From Pterobdella sp. o SKG-2022 (lineage: Eukaryota; Annelida; Clitellata; Hirudinida; Piscicolidae), in contig OZ038320.1 of assembly GCA_964035795.1 (NCBI GenBank), positions 19,052,589 through 19,116,588 on the forward strand: a DNA stretch of 64,000 nucleotides. Reading direction: 5' to 3'. The notes below the pieces were generated by a model that ran no database searches, was not told where the DNA came from, and saw nothing but the letters and a program-made list of their open reading frames with translations. The translations under genes and the position numbers were made by a program. Positions 1 through 12,172 of this stretch are shown in pieces. How positions within the stretch are numbered: position 1 is the first letter of the stretch; each line of letters opens with the position of its first letter.

Positions 1-3000
1 GCTTAGTTTTTCAAAAATACGAATTAGCATATTTTATTTTCATCTTAAATGAATGTTTTATTCTTAAACTTCTATACAAATACATGTGAAAATGCATTCC
101 CGAGCAGCTACACTGTGAATAATATTAAACAATTTTAATTTATATTCTTCCACAAATAAGTTTTGGAAAACTAATTTCTTGAAGTTGAAATATGACTCAG
201 ACGAAATAAATTTTGCCGTGTTTGCTTGAAAAAGAGTTGTTTGCGAAATAATTTTAGTAGAATTAAATTTTTGGAATATGTTCTTTTAATAATTAATTAT
301 TGGACTTTTTATATTTTAAAACTTTTATTGAAAAAATTATTGGAAAACTGCAAAAGTTGTTAGAAATGTAATGTTCAAAACAAACATTAACCAAAGCTTA
401 TTTTAAAAGCCCTGAAAATCCTTAAAAATGCTATACAATTATTGTAAAATAGGACTTTATATTGAAATGTTTTCATGAAATTTCTCCAAAACCATCAATT
501 GAAAAATAGTTATATATTTATTCACAAGGTCTTTTTTTGGATATATGACAAGTTACATACAACAGGAAAGCGTATAGTCATTTTTTAAATACTTACCAAG
601 CATGAACAAAACGTTTTTAGAAAGAATTACATGAAAAACTTTTTATTGTTCATTTTTAGAATGTTTTTCATTCATGTAACTAGGTTACTTGTTTTTAAGA
701 TTTGAAACTGTAAATAGTATTTGAAAATTCGAAAATTAGCAAGTAGCTTTTGTCTTAAGAATGTACCCATACAAATCCTGTTTGTAGAGAACCATTGTCA
801 GTGGGAGGAGACGCAATATTTGAGATTTTCATCAAACTTTGAGCTATTTTTAGTTTCACACAAAAATGTCTTGTTTCTATTTTTTGAGATTAAAATCCAT
901 TTTGATATTCAGCCAAAGAAATTATGAAAAAAGAATGAAGAATCTTTGAAAAATTGTTTTATTGAGCTTTTGAAGAACAGTAAGTCCAAACAGTAAAAGT
1001 TAATTAAAAGAATATTTTCTTCCGAATATAGGAAAAAATTTACTTTTTCAAATTGGAAAAACTTTCGATAAGCGGGAAATAAATTATTGATTTTACCACG
1101 TGTGTCGATGGATGGCGGCTTGGCACGTTATCAAAGCTTATTTACTATCTTTGGCAACATCGTCTTCAAAAATCAATTGATGCGGTTTTGTCAAACAATT
1201 TCATTTAAGTTTTTATGCATTTTTACTTTTGTTTTTAAGCTTAAGTGTTCACGTTTGTAATTTTTCAAAATTTGAATTGAAAATTGTTCACGATGCAGCA
1301 CAAATTTAAATATTTTCATATTTCATATAAAAAATGTTCAAAACCTCAAACAGATTCGTACTTTTTTATTTGGGATTATAATATAATTGAAGTTTTTGTC
1401 TATAGTTTCAGATAAAATGATCAAAAAGTATAATTAAAATTTAAATAATGTTCTAGCGTGTTCATCCAATTGGATTTAAGGAGTTTTTTGAAACATTGCT
1501 TTCTCAAATCTTGATTTTAAGGACATTTTTTGTCACAAAAAAATTTTACGTTTGAAAACTCATTTCGTTTAAAAAGTTTTATAATTCTATTCAGATTTGT
1601 TGATTTATTTTGCAAATAATAATTACTTTAATGTTTTATTTGTAGCGCAGCAAATAAGGTTTTCCACACAAGAGCTCAAAATCGGTTGAAAATTACTGAA
1701 AAAACTGAAACATGAGCAAATTTTGAATAGTTTGCAAAAATTTTTGAAAAAAGTTTTGAGTGGGAAACTGGTGTGGCAAAAATGCATATCTTTGGGACTG
1801 TGTGGTAAAAGATCGATATATATAAAAAGTTGAAAAAACGATTAAGAGTAGCAAGCTTTTAGTGGCTTAGAAATATTTCTGATGGAAATGTTAATCATTG
1901 TAAATCTGGTTTGAATCATGGCAACTTGAACTCAAGTCTTTGGGCGACTGATGAGCAATGCAACGTTGGAGACAGGCGAGAGAGATCTTGTCGCTAGAGA
2001 GAATTTTTATGAAGTATTTCAGTTTTTTTGAATATTATAACTAATCATTTTGTTTGCATACCAGTGTTTTTTTACCAAATCCTATATATACATTTTACAT
2101 GGTTTTCATATAATTACCAAAAGAGCTAAGAAAATGAAGGTATTTATAGTTTTGAACTTTTCATTAAAAAATTTCTTTTATCCATCCTGAAAAATCTTTT
2201 CAAAACTTTATTTATAAAGCTAAACCCTAGTTTGAATTGACACAAAAAACTAACATAAACTTAAATTTGTCTAAGTGAAAAAAATGTCAATTGTCGTACT
2301 TTTGTGGATTATTAATGGGATAAGCTTCCAAAAGATTCATTTTAAATTTTTTTAATGAATTTCACTATTGAAATATTTTTGCTTCCAATTAATCTACATA
2401 ATGCCCTTACCATCCGCATCAATTTTAAGAGATTTTAACGCGCAGAATTTCAAGCCCATTTCTCAATTCGTAATTTGTTATTTTCTGAATCAATTTTCAG
2501 ATCTCAACAATTATTTTGAATTTTATAAAAAGTATTTTTTTTTTAAAAAATTGAATTAAAATTGTCTGTCATATGCAGCTCAAAACTCATTTTAAATAGT
2601 TTGATATTCACAGTGGAAGAAAAATTCCGAAAACTTTTTTTGAACTTCAATCGAAAGATGCTTGTTCAAATAAATATTATATATTAGCATTTAGAAAGTT
2701 CTTGTGCTCTCTTTTACAATCAGATCGGAAATCAAACTTGTGTGTGCAGTGATAAATGTGCCAATTTTCTTATCAACTAGCAGATCTTCATTCTATCAAT
2801 TTCAGCTATGAGAAGAAACATTTTTTTTTTACTAACAACTTAAGTATTTTTTGAACTATCTGAATTTAATAATTGGAATAAGTTTCATGTCAGAAATGTG
2901 TCCACGAGATGAGGAAAATAAAGTGCACAACGTTTAAATTTGAAATCATTTTTAAATACAATGTAAAAAAACTTCAAATAAATATATTTATGTGAAACAG

Positions 3001-5189
3001 AAAGTTTTTGAAAACGTCTTTTTAAAGTGCCTCTCAGATGCTCCATTAAAACAACCAAGCAAAATATCTTTAACTTGCTCTGAAAGTAAAAGAGAATTTT
3101 GTCAAACTTTTAAACAATAATTCATACTTCGTTAATTTTTTGACAGAAATTTCACTTCAAAAACTATTTATTATTGTTTCAAGTAATGGGTGATTTGTCA
3201 TTATTTTTCAAAAATTCTCGAAAAAAACTTTGTCAAGTGTAGACTTCCTCATTCAATTGCCCCTTTGAAACTCGCAAGTCATTTTAAATTAGAGTTCTAA
3301 ATTGAGAAGTGTTTGACTTGAATCAATTGTTGAAACTTTGAAATTAAAAAACATTCGTTCATTCAATCGCAGGAGCAGCAGTAGTGAGAGGTTTTCATGA
3401 GGTAGAAGGAGTTCCGAAATTCTTTACTCGTTGTGAGTTGAAAATTGATCGTTTTTATTTGAAAAAAAAATTTTGAATTTTTGGTTTAAAGAAGGATATA
3501 AATTTTGAAAATATTTGCAACTGTTTTTCAGTGGCTCTGAGAGCAATGACCTTTCCGTTTTCTGTAAAAGCAAATCAATATAGCAATAACGCAATTTTAA
3601 AAATATTGAAAACTGATTTATCAAATCAATCTTTCGAGAAACAGTTTTTCAATATATGAAATATGACATGTAGAATAGACGATAAAAATAGTAATGATAA
3701 ATAAATGCTGCTTTTCGATTATATTTCGATTTATATTCTTATTAATTAAACTACTTATATATTATACTGAAATTTTCATATACTTTCGAAAGATTTTTCG
3801 AAACACGTATAGAGAGAGTGAAAGGATGAATGGTCATGCAAAACGTTGGTTTGGGACCACATATGAAGTTTTTGCTCTGATTCATTTCAAATATTTTGAA
3901 AATCTATTTTTGAAACATTAATGAAAATCGAAAAAAAAGTTTTTTCACATTCTTTTTATTCGAGTAGATTGCTTGAAATTATTCTTAAAATTTTCTATGA
4001 ATCAAACACTTTAATGTATTCGTTTTTAAAAATTATAATGCTATTCAGTCCAAAACTTTTTTATTTCAAATTTAGAATTTTTAAACTTTTTTGGAATCAA
4101 ATTAAATTTTCCAAAATTTTTAATTTTTTATAACTCCAAAAGTAAAATTATTTTGTATCCAGGTTTCACAGATTTGGTAGTGCAAATAAAATCAGAAAAT
4201 GCTATTGAGCAATTGAGGGTAGATATGAGTGTGCGTGCCTAATAGCGGTGCTGCAAAACTCACTTCAGCAAAACCATTTGAATCGAAACGATATTTTGTT
4301 GCGAGATTCAAATATATTTTAATTATAATTTCATGGAAATCAAGTTCACTTCATTAATTTATTTACATATTGTTCAACAAAGTTTAAAATCAGATGAACA
4401 CATAAGTTCAAAGTCTCACAAAAGTTTTTTCGCATAAAACATTTTTATATTTTTCTTTGATTTTGGTGAAATTAGATTTTGAAAAAATGTTCTTTCAAAT
4501 GTGGATAAAAAAATTTTAATGTCGAACATAAAGTTATTATCTGTAGCACCAGCGGCTCTTTGGCGAAGAAAATGATAAAAGACACATATGAGTGAAATAA
4601 TACAAATTTTGTTTTTATTTTTGCATAAAAACAAACACTGAAAAAATCATAAAAGTATGCATATAATGTTCTCATGTATGACAAGTCTTATCTCTATCAC
4701 AGAATATTTCTTGCCCCAAAAAGAAAATTGTTTTATCATTTTTTTCTCAGAAATTGAGCTGATCATTTGAAAAAGTTTTATTCTACTGAAAAAATTCACT
4801 AATAAATTATCTTTTTGAAAGATTTAATGAAATTTTTAGAAATTAGTCATGGTTTATGGCAAAAACACTAAATAAGTTTTGAACTTAACAGTCGTTTCCA
4901 AAACCATAACAGTATTGAGATTTGAAGAAACAGAAAAATTAAAATTATAATATATAGAGAAATTCGAAATTTCTTTTTTGAAATTTTATTTTTAGAGGTT
5001 TTAAAAATGACTTCATAACTCAGCAAAGCGTTTTTAAAGATTTTGTCGTTTTTTTTAAATCACATCAAAAACTGTTTAAAGTTTATGGGCAATGAGTACT
5101 GATAAATATTTCTCAAAACAAAACAGTATAAAAAAATTAGTATTTCAGCGACGGGTTTTGCATAATTTCTTATATTTAAAACTTCTTTA
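1..5189. other. AT-rich region without a recognisable gene
   Basis: I see only short chance reading frames and homopolymer-rich sequence here. The minus-strand Ig gene to the right ends its long exon at a splice donor at 5198, so its downstream exons should lie in this interval or beyond the window edge. I could not identify any of them with confidence. Small GC-richer patches around 1085-1200, 1930-1985 and 3370-3430 could be exons but have no recognisable family signature. Confidence 0.5.
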
Positions 5190-5197
5190 TCACTCAC

Positions 5198-8072
5198 CTT
5201 TGACAACTACTTGAAACCTGAAAGACTCCTGCTGTTTGAAAGCTGAAACAGTCCTGCATTCGTAAATGCCTTCGTTCTCCATCAAAACTCCATTTTTGAA
5301 CACAAGTTTGCCAGATTTTGTAGCTGCCACATTACCTTCCAATGTCTCAATTTTTGAATAAAGATTTTTGTCAGACAAATTTTCAGTTGTATTTTGTGCT
5401 GTTGTTTCATTAGTGCTTTCTGTTTCAGTTAGTTTTAAGTTTTCTTTCAAGTGGTCTTTTACAGGTGTTTTTTGTTTTTTTCTATTCACAAATTTTCGTT
5501 TTTTTCTAACATGTTTGTTGATAAATTTAGAGCCAATGTATTTTCTCCGACGTTTGGAACGGTGTAATGAAACTATTTTATGTTGATGAAATGGCTCACG
5601 AACTTTTCTCAATTGTGTTGAACTTGTCCAAATGCTCTTGTTATTTTTTTCGTCAATGTCTTTAGATAAAACATTTTTTAAAAACCTTATATTTTGCTTT
5701 GAATGCTCCTTTGATTGATGAGAAAGTTTTTTTCCGATGAAATTATCATTTAGTGGCAGAGTAGGTAATGCAACTTGAAATGCTGAATAAGATACTGTCG
5801 ACTTTAACAATGATGTATTTGATGCTGACGAGGACGACAAGGGCTTCGATAATGGAGACGCTCTAAATATTTTATTGGTTTTATTATCTTTATTATCTGA
5901 AATGTGACTGAGATAATTATGCAAAACGTTGTAAACGTTTTGATCAGAACTTTCAGCAGGTTTTTTGTTTTTGATTGTGAGATTTGTTGTTAAAATATTC
6001 ATGCCATCATAATTTGAATCTTTAATTGCAGTGGTATCTCTTTTTTTGATTATATCATTATCAAAATGTATTGAAATGTTGTCAGTAAATTTTCTATAAT
6101 CTTTTGAAACAGCATAAATGTGTTTATATGTATCTCTCTGTTTGCTCGCTGAAGTTTTTTCTTTTTGAACAGAATGAGAGATGTATTTTTCGGAAGGATC
6201 ATTTTTATTCATCCATCCACTAACATCATTTTGGTATTCTTTTTGATAGTAATAATCTTCATTTTTATCTTCATGACCATCGTGTCTCTTTTCATCATCG
6301 TCACTTTCCCATTTATTTTCACTATATTGATTGTACCCATGTTCACCACGAGAATAGCCATTCGAAGATAAAGGTTTTCTCGAATGATACCATGAGATGA
6401 GAACTTCTGGAGGAGAAACGTGAAATGGACATGTTAGCTCAGCTTCTAAACCTAATGGTAATATTACGAGTTGAGTCGTGTTTCCCTGTTGATAAGAATT
6501 TTGAAATTTCTTGTTATTGCTATGAATATTAGCATCATTTATACTATTTTCATTGTGGAAATTTTGAAATTCATTGGCATTGTTTCCTTCATTATATTGC
6601 TGGACATTCCTTTTATTTTGTTTATTTTGTTTTTTTCCGACTAAAAAATTGACAAATTTTTTGTTTTCCGACATGTTTTGGATACGAGCATTTGCCTCAA
6701 AAGTATTTTTTTGGTGAAAAATGTCATGAGAAACTTTAACTGATCTTTTATACTTCTTATTCAAAAAATTTTCAAAATTGTTTGAAAAAATGCTCAAGTA
6801 GTCACTTTTTTGTGATTCTTTGGTATATTTTTCAGATTTACTGGCCTTCAGCCTCGTGTCGCTTATGTTCGAACAAAACAAACTGCAGGAGGTCCCGTTT
6901 AATGGCTTCCCAACTTCAGAAGTTTTTTTATTATACCTTTTTTTTAAAAACAGTTTTTTATTTAATTGGTTTGGAACAGAAAAACTTGATTGAAAGTTTT
7001 CTTTTTTAAGTTTTGTATTTGGAATTAATCTTGTTGTAATTGCTATTGTGCTGATCGCCCGTTTCCTTCCAGATTTATTCTCCTCGAATGATGACATTAA
7101 TGATTTTTTCAATTTCTTTAAAAAAAATTGTTTCTCTCTATCATAGTTTTTCTTTTTTGAAGTTGAAAATTGTCGTGTAAAGTTTCTTTTATGAGTCTTC
7201 CCTTTTAAAAGTTTATTTTTATTAAACATTAATAGTTTTTTTGTTTTAGTTACATTCCATCCATTAGAATTGTTTTTCTTTATTTCATCAATTTCATCTT
7301 TTTTTCCACCTTCTTTTTTCAAGTTGACTTTTATTATTTTCTTGATGTCGTTTTGTTGCTTTTTATCGTTGGTAATTCTCATATAATCAGAACTTATAAA
7401 ACTATTTTTATGTCTTCTTTTCGATTCTATATTATCAAATAATTTGATATTGATACTTCGCTTGTTTTCATTGTTATCATTGTTGAAATTAACATTTTCA
7501 CTTTTAATGTTGGTTTCAAAATGTTTTTCATCTGATTTTTTATTTAAATTACTTGGAATAATTTTTTTAAGTTTCTTTTTTTTAAAAACTTTTGTATTGA
7601 TTACTTTATGCTCGATATTATTTGTAGAGTTTATTCCAGCAGTTTCCCCACTTCCATCATATATATTTTTCGATTTTATTGGCAAAAGTTTTGAATTTTC
7701 GTCATCAAAAAAATGAAAATTTTCCTTAGATTTCAAAAAATCTTTGAAAGTCTCTTTTTTGGTCAATGTTTCATTTGAAAAAACCGGATGTATAAATTTG
7801 ATAGAAATAAGAAAGAAAACGAAGACTTGGATGATAACGCGATAACTAGCAAGTGATCGTCCTAGTTGGGATTGAATTAAGAAAAAGCAACATCTAGGGT
7901 TCTTTTTTTGTTGATCGCATTGGAGTAGGAATAAACTTGTGCTGTTTGATGGATCGACGTAAAAGCAACCAGGGACCCTCTCAGGCCTCTTTTCTTTTTT
8001 CTCGCTGCGCTTCTGTTGAAAAGTCTTTTTCTTGGAATATAATTTGTGATAAAACTCTTCTTGGCTTTTCAT
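5198..8072 (-). CDS. Ig-domain secreted/membrane protein with giant Lys/Asn-rich insertion (long 5' exon, partial gene)
   Basis: One open frame of about 958 codons ends at a donor (GTGAGT just below 5198), so the gene continues leftward and is incomplete. An in-frame TAA lies 12 nt upstream of the ATG at 8072. Residues about 77-97 are a hydrophobic helix followed by NET, which suits a signal peptide or signal anchor. Most of the rest is Lys/Asn/Ser-rich low-complexity sequence. An Ig fold is visible: Cys548 (ELTCPF), Trp561 (ISWYH) and Cys939 in GIYECR. The Cys-Cys spacing is about 391 residues instead of the usual 55-75, so roughly 330 charged residues are inserted between strand C and the later strands. 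A polybasic RSKRRRK motif near residue 840 lies inside the insertion and could be a proprotein-convertase site. I do not recognise the family. An adhesion protein or receptor ectodomain is inferred. The real start may be a spliced upstream exon joining near the hydrophobic segment. Confidence 0.75.
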
Positions 8073-10659
8073 TTGTAGCTTTTATTGTGAGGAGTCATGG
8101 AAACATGTTTTTCTTTTATTCAGTTCCAATTCACTTTTGTGACGAAAGATTATGCCTGCAAACTTTTGTTGAAAATTATTTAAAGTAAAGTCTTTTGAAA
8201 TTATAATACAATTTCTCAAAAATTTCAAAATTTTTAAAGAAGCGTAAATACTATCACAAATCTGGAATATTTTGCGGAAAGATTTTTAGATAAAAAATTT
8301 TAATCTTTGATGATGATTCAAAATATTTATTTGAAATTTATTGAACATCTTCAATTTGAGATGAACGATCCAAATTAAATTTGGAAGCTATTTGAATTTA
8401 TAAAACATTTTTCAAGTTTTAGTTGTTTTCCAGTTAAAAATTTAACTTTTTATAGCTTTCAAAGAGTAACTTTTTGTGGCATTTACCGTGTGAAATCATT
8501 GTTTTTCTGCAATGAAATTGAAATTTTATATTCAATAAAATTTCTTATTTTAAACATCCTAATTTTTGTACTATTGAAATTTCCATTTTGATCTGAAATA
8601 ATAGAAATATAAAACCGCAACAATGAAGTTTGTATTAAAATATGTCCAGATTGCCTTCACATAAAATTTTCAAAAGCACCATTTTTAATTTTCATAAGAA
8701 ATTACATAAAGTTGCTGAAAAAGGCTGAAAAATGTTCATTATTATCAGCCAGCTAATTTGAGTAAAGCGAAAATTTCAAAATGTGGTGAAATTAGTGTGT
8801 TTCAAACAAATTTCTAAATTTGACGACTGAAAGTTCCATTAAAACCCACGAAAGCAAAGAAAACATTCAAAAAACTTTATTTTTCATAATAATTTTATTT
8901 GTTTTTTTCATTAACATTTTATGGTGTCATTTATTTTTTATTAGCGCCTCTTATGTCAAGCATCCAATATTGCCTGTGCACTTCATGTTTAAAGGATGTT
9001 TTATTCGAATCATTCTATAACGATTGCTATTTATTAAGTTATTTCAATATGAAACATAATCCACTTTGTTTCAACAAGTTTCTGGTATTTAAATTTACAT
9101 TCTTTCATTTCTTTTGTAACTGAAATTCAATGTTTTTCAATACTTTCAAATATTTTTTAAATGTTATTACGATATAATATTTACACAAATCAAAATATCG
9201 AAAGGTGATACATCTACTTAAAAAGCGATCAAAAATTATGCTGTTTATTCAATATAACTAAATCAATATGTCCGTGTTCAACTTCATATTTATAACTCAG
9301 CTTAAAACAGTGCTGCGTTTTATATTCTCACATTATTTTGATTATGAAGAACTGTGATTCAAATTACAACAATTTTAGTAATTATGTCATATATTTTTAA
9401 TTTTTTAAACTTTGCAAAATGATGATATTTTTTCTATAAATAGAAATTTGTTGTCAAGGATAGTTTTAACCAAACATCATTACTTTCCCATACAAAAAAT
9501 TATCCAAACTACAAAAAAGAATCAAATTTTTTAAATAACTTCAATACTTTCAATTAATGAATAACTTCAAACATAATATACAATAAGGCATGGTTTTTTC
9601 ATAAATCTCATGTACAAATTCATCAGTCTAGAATGAAAGTTATTATAGAACTTAAAGTTGATATGATGGTGAAATGTTATGGGAGTAGCTGATTGAAGGG
9701 TGATTAATAGCTTGTCATCTTTGAAAAGCCACACATTTATGCAAGGCTTATAACGCTGAACCTTGTGTTATTTCAAAAATTTATTTCTTAATTAAATTCT
9801 ATTGCATATATAATTTTCATTTTATATATTGGGGAAGTTTTATTAATTTATTGGAAATGGTGTAGTTTTGTTTTCATATTTTGTGGAAAATTATATAAAA
9901 TAAACTACCTTGTTTTGCAGCAGTTCAAAATTTTCAACCTCTTCACAATTCAGTCTGAATTAAACTTTCCAAAAAGAATTTTTTGGCATTTAAAGCCTTT
10001 GTTAACATCTTTTAAATATATAAGTTCTGAATTCAACAAACTTAACATCCTTGAAACTATTTTAAATTACTTTTTGTCAGCATTTATGAATGCTTAATTA
10101 TGGAACTTCTATTTAAAAGTTAATTTTAAAAATCATTATTCATTCATGCACTACAACTTTACCATAAAAACTCCTGTTTTGCTCTGTTTTATAGGTTTGC
10201 GAAGAATATAATGCATACGCTAGCTTGTCATATGTTTGTGTATCCCTGTGTTTCGATGAATTCCACCACCATTTTTATATTAACATGATAATTATTATTA
10301 ACTAACTTTTTTTGGAAAAAATTTTTTAAGTTTTTACACTTTAAACAATAAAAATGACAATTGTTGAATGATGTGATGATAAATAAGCCACAATCACTTG
10401 ATAGGAACAGATGTTAAAATGTTTTATGATCGTTATCACTATGCTTTTATCTACAAATCGTTTGTAGTTTGGAATTTTTATTTGTTCATTTATAAAAATC
10501 ATTTGAAAACTTGGCTTTTAGCTATTAATTCTTTTAAGCAAAATTTTTTCCTGATTCAAAAATTTTTTAATAATAAATTTCCCATTCAATATTGATTAGC
10601 TGATAAGCAAATGACACGTAAGTGATACAAAATCCTATCAAAAGTTGTTAGAAAATTAC

Positions 10660-10688
10660 CTGAGAATGTGTAGATTCTAGCCCGTGAT
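10660..10688 (-). other. Candidate 29-nt upstream exon (UTR or N-terminal) of the Ig gene
   Basis: Read on the minus strand, a T-rich acceptor ending TTTTTGCAG is followed by 29 nt and then a GTAATT donor. It lies 2.6 kb upstream of the Ig gene ATG, on the same strand, with no other minus-strand gene between them. Two of three frames are open. There is no homology, so this rests on the splice sites alone. Confidence 0.25.
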
Positions 10689-11635
10689 CTGCAAAAATGA
10701 ATTAGTTTTTAAAGTTTTTTAATGATTTATAAGGCAATGAAGTGTTTAAGGTGCTTGTGTTTCTGGTCAAATAAAAACAATTCGCCACTTTGTTTCTCTC
10801 TTGGATAATCAAAGTACTTATGAAAATTATTTTTCCAGAATCATTTTTTTAGAATTATTTTTCACAATTTCGAAAAATTGCAAAAAATAAATAGTCAAAA
10901 GATTCTTCAAACATAAATTATATAAGTAGTGTAATAGTTTTTAAAGGACATCGTATTTTCTCAGTAATTTTGAATCAATTAAAATATACTTCTTAATCAA
11001 GCAGTAAATTTTAATTAATTCATAAGTAGATTAGTTTATCTGTTTAAAAAAATTAATGTTTTTCATCAAATAAAAAACTTATAGATATATTGAAAATGAA
11101 TAAAATCAAAATACAATAGATTTCTTATTTTTGAACTCCATTCTGTGGTCACCTACCCAAGACAAGTATGAATCTAGTTTTGCAAGTTTATTCTAGTGGA
11201 ACCAAACATTAATTTTAATAAAAAAATTTTGCTTGCGAGTCGCAAGGTGGATTGGTAGGGGTAAAGAATTAGAAAAGAAATAATTTGTTCGAACCATAAT
11301 AATTCGTGGAATTTTTATTTCTTTTTGAGTTTGGGAAACACTTCGGAAACCATAAATTCGATTGAATATTAAATATCGCTTAGAGCACTTATAAATGTTA
11401 TATGGTGGCTTCACAAGCCTAGATTTGAAAATTTCAAAATTTTTTGGAAATCATTGTTTAAAAAAATCATATTCTAAAAATCGACTTCAAGAATAATCTT
11501 CTTGTATACTTCATAGATTAAAACATGCTTCAAATGACACGTTTTTTTTCGTTTTGATCGAAAATAATGATGTTTCAGCACTAAAAATTTATTTTCCAAA
11601 TTCGAATCAAAAAGGTATAATTTTTAAAATTTTAA

Positions 11636-11712
11636 AAAAATTTAATAATAATATTATAATATAATATATAATTATATTAATTATTATATAATAATTTAAT
11701 AATGTGTTAATC
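11636..11712. repeat. A/T low-complexity tract
   Basis: The stretch is built almost only of alternating AT, ATT and TAA units. It is simple sequence, not coding. Confidence 0.8.
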
Positions 11713-12143
11713 GTCAAAAAAATATTTTCGACTTTCAGTGTTTTTCATATATATTATTATTCAATTAATATTATTTTAAATCAATGAGATGAAATAATAA
11801 AATATGCATTTTAGTAAAAATAAAAAATTATAATGAGGCGTTACGTGTGTCACGCTTATTTACTTTTAACACCTTCTCTCATTTAAAGTCAAGAAGATGC
11901 TCCTTTGGCAAATGTAATTCTTATTTTTGTTTTTATATATTTATCAGTTTGATTAAAGTTGTTTATTTTATAAAGACATTAAGCTTGCTTGTTATAATTA
12001 TTTCAAATCAGGATCATTTATAAACCAATAGTATGCAATTTGAAACAACATAAATCAATTACTATTATATTAAAATACGAAATTTTTGCCAATAAATAAT
12101 ACATTTTGAAAACTTCTTATTTCAATAGAATAAAAATGAGTTG

Positions 12144-12156
12144 TTTTTTTTCTTAG
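12144..12156 (+). promoter_or_regulatory. Splice-acceptor-like site just upstream of the MPDU1 ATG
   Basis: A run of pyrimidines ends in TCTTAG, 17-18 nt before the initiator ATG at 12173, after in-frame stops at 12131 and 12137. It looks like the acceptor of a 5'UTR intron or of spliced-leader trans-splicing. The sequence cannot tell these apart. Confidence 0.35.
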
Positions 12157-12172
12157 ATTTCTTATAAACCAT

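Larger units (their letters stand above)
8073..12172. other. Intergenic AT-rich region
   Basis: No protein family is recognisable. It contains an extreme A/T low-complexity stretch near 11640-11700. On the minus strand at 10660-10688 there is a 29-nt segment with good splice sites on both sides, which could be an upstream exon of the Ig gene. It should also hold the MPDU1 promoter. Confidence 0.5.

Noticed and set aside
1108..1260. 50-codon frame beginning MDGGLARYQSLF in a GC-richer patch
   Set aside because: No family similarity that I recognise and the last third is Phe/Cys-rich low-information sequence.
3364..3435. Possible exon reading AGAAVVRGFHEVEGVPKF on the plus strand
   Set aside because: An acceptor-like CAG precedes it, but no donor follows in a sensible position and no neighbouring exon was found.
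4200..4300. GRYECAC stretch on the plus strand resembling an Ig F strand
   Set aside because: It is on the wrong strand for the neighbouring Ig gene, and no matching Trp or first Cys lies upstream.
5368..7716. Several plus-strand frames opposite the Ig gene exon
   Set aside because: They are Phe/Leu/Ile-rich mirror frames of a Lys/Asn-rich coding exon on the minus strand.
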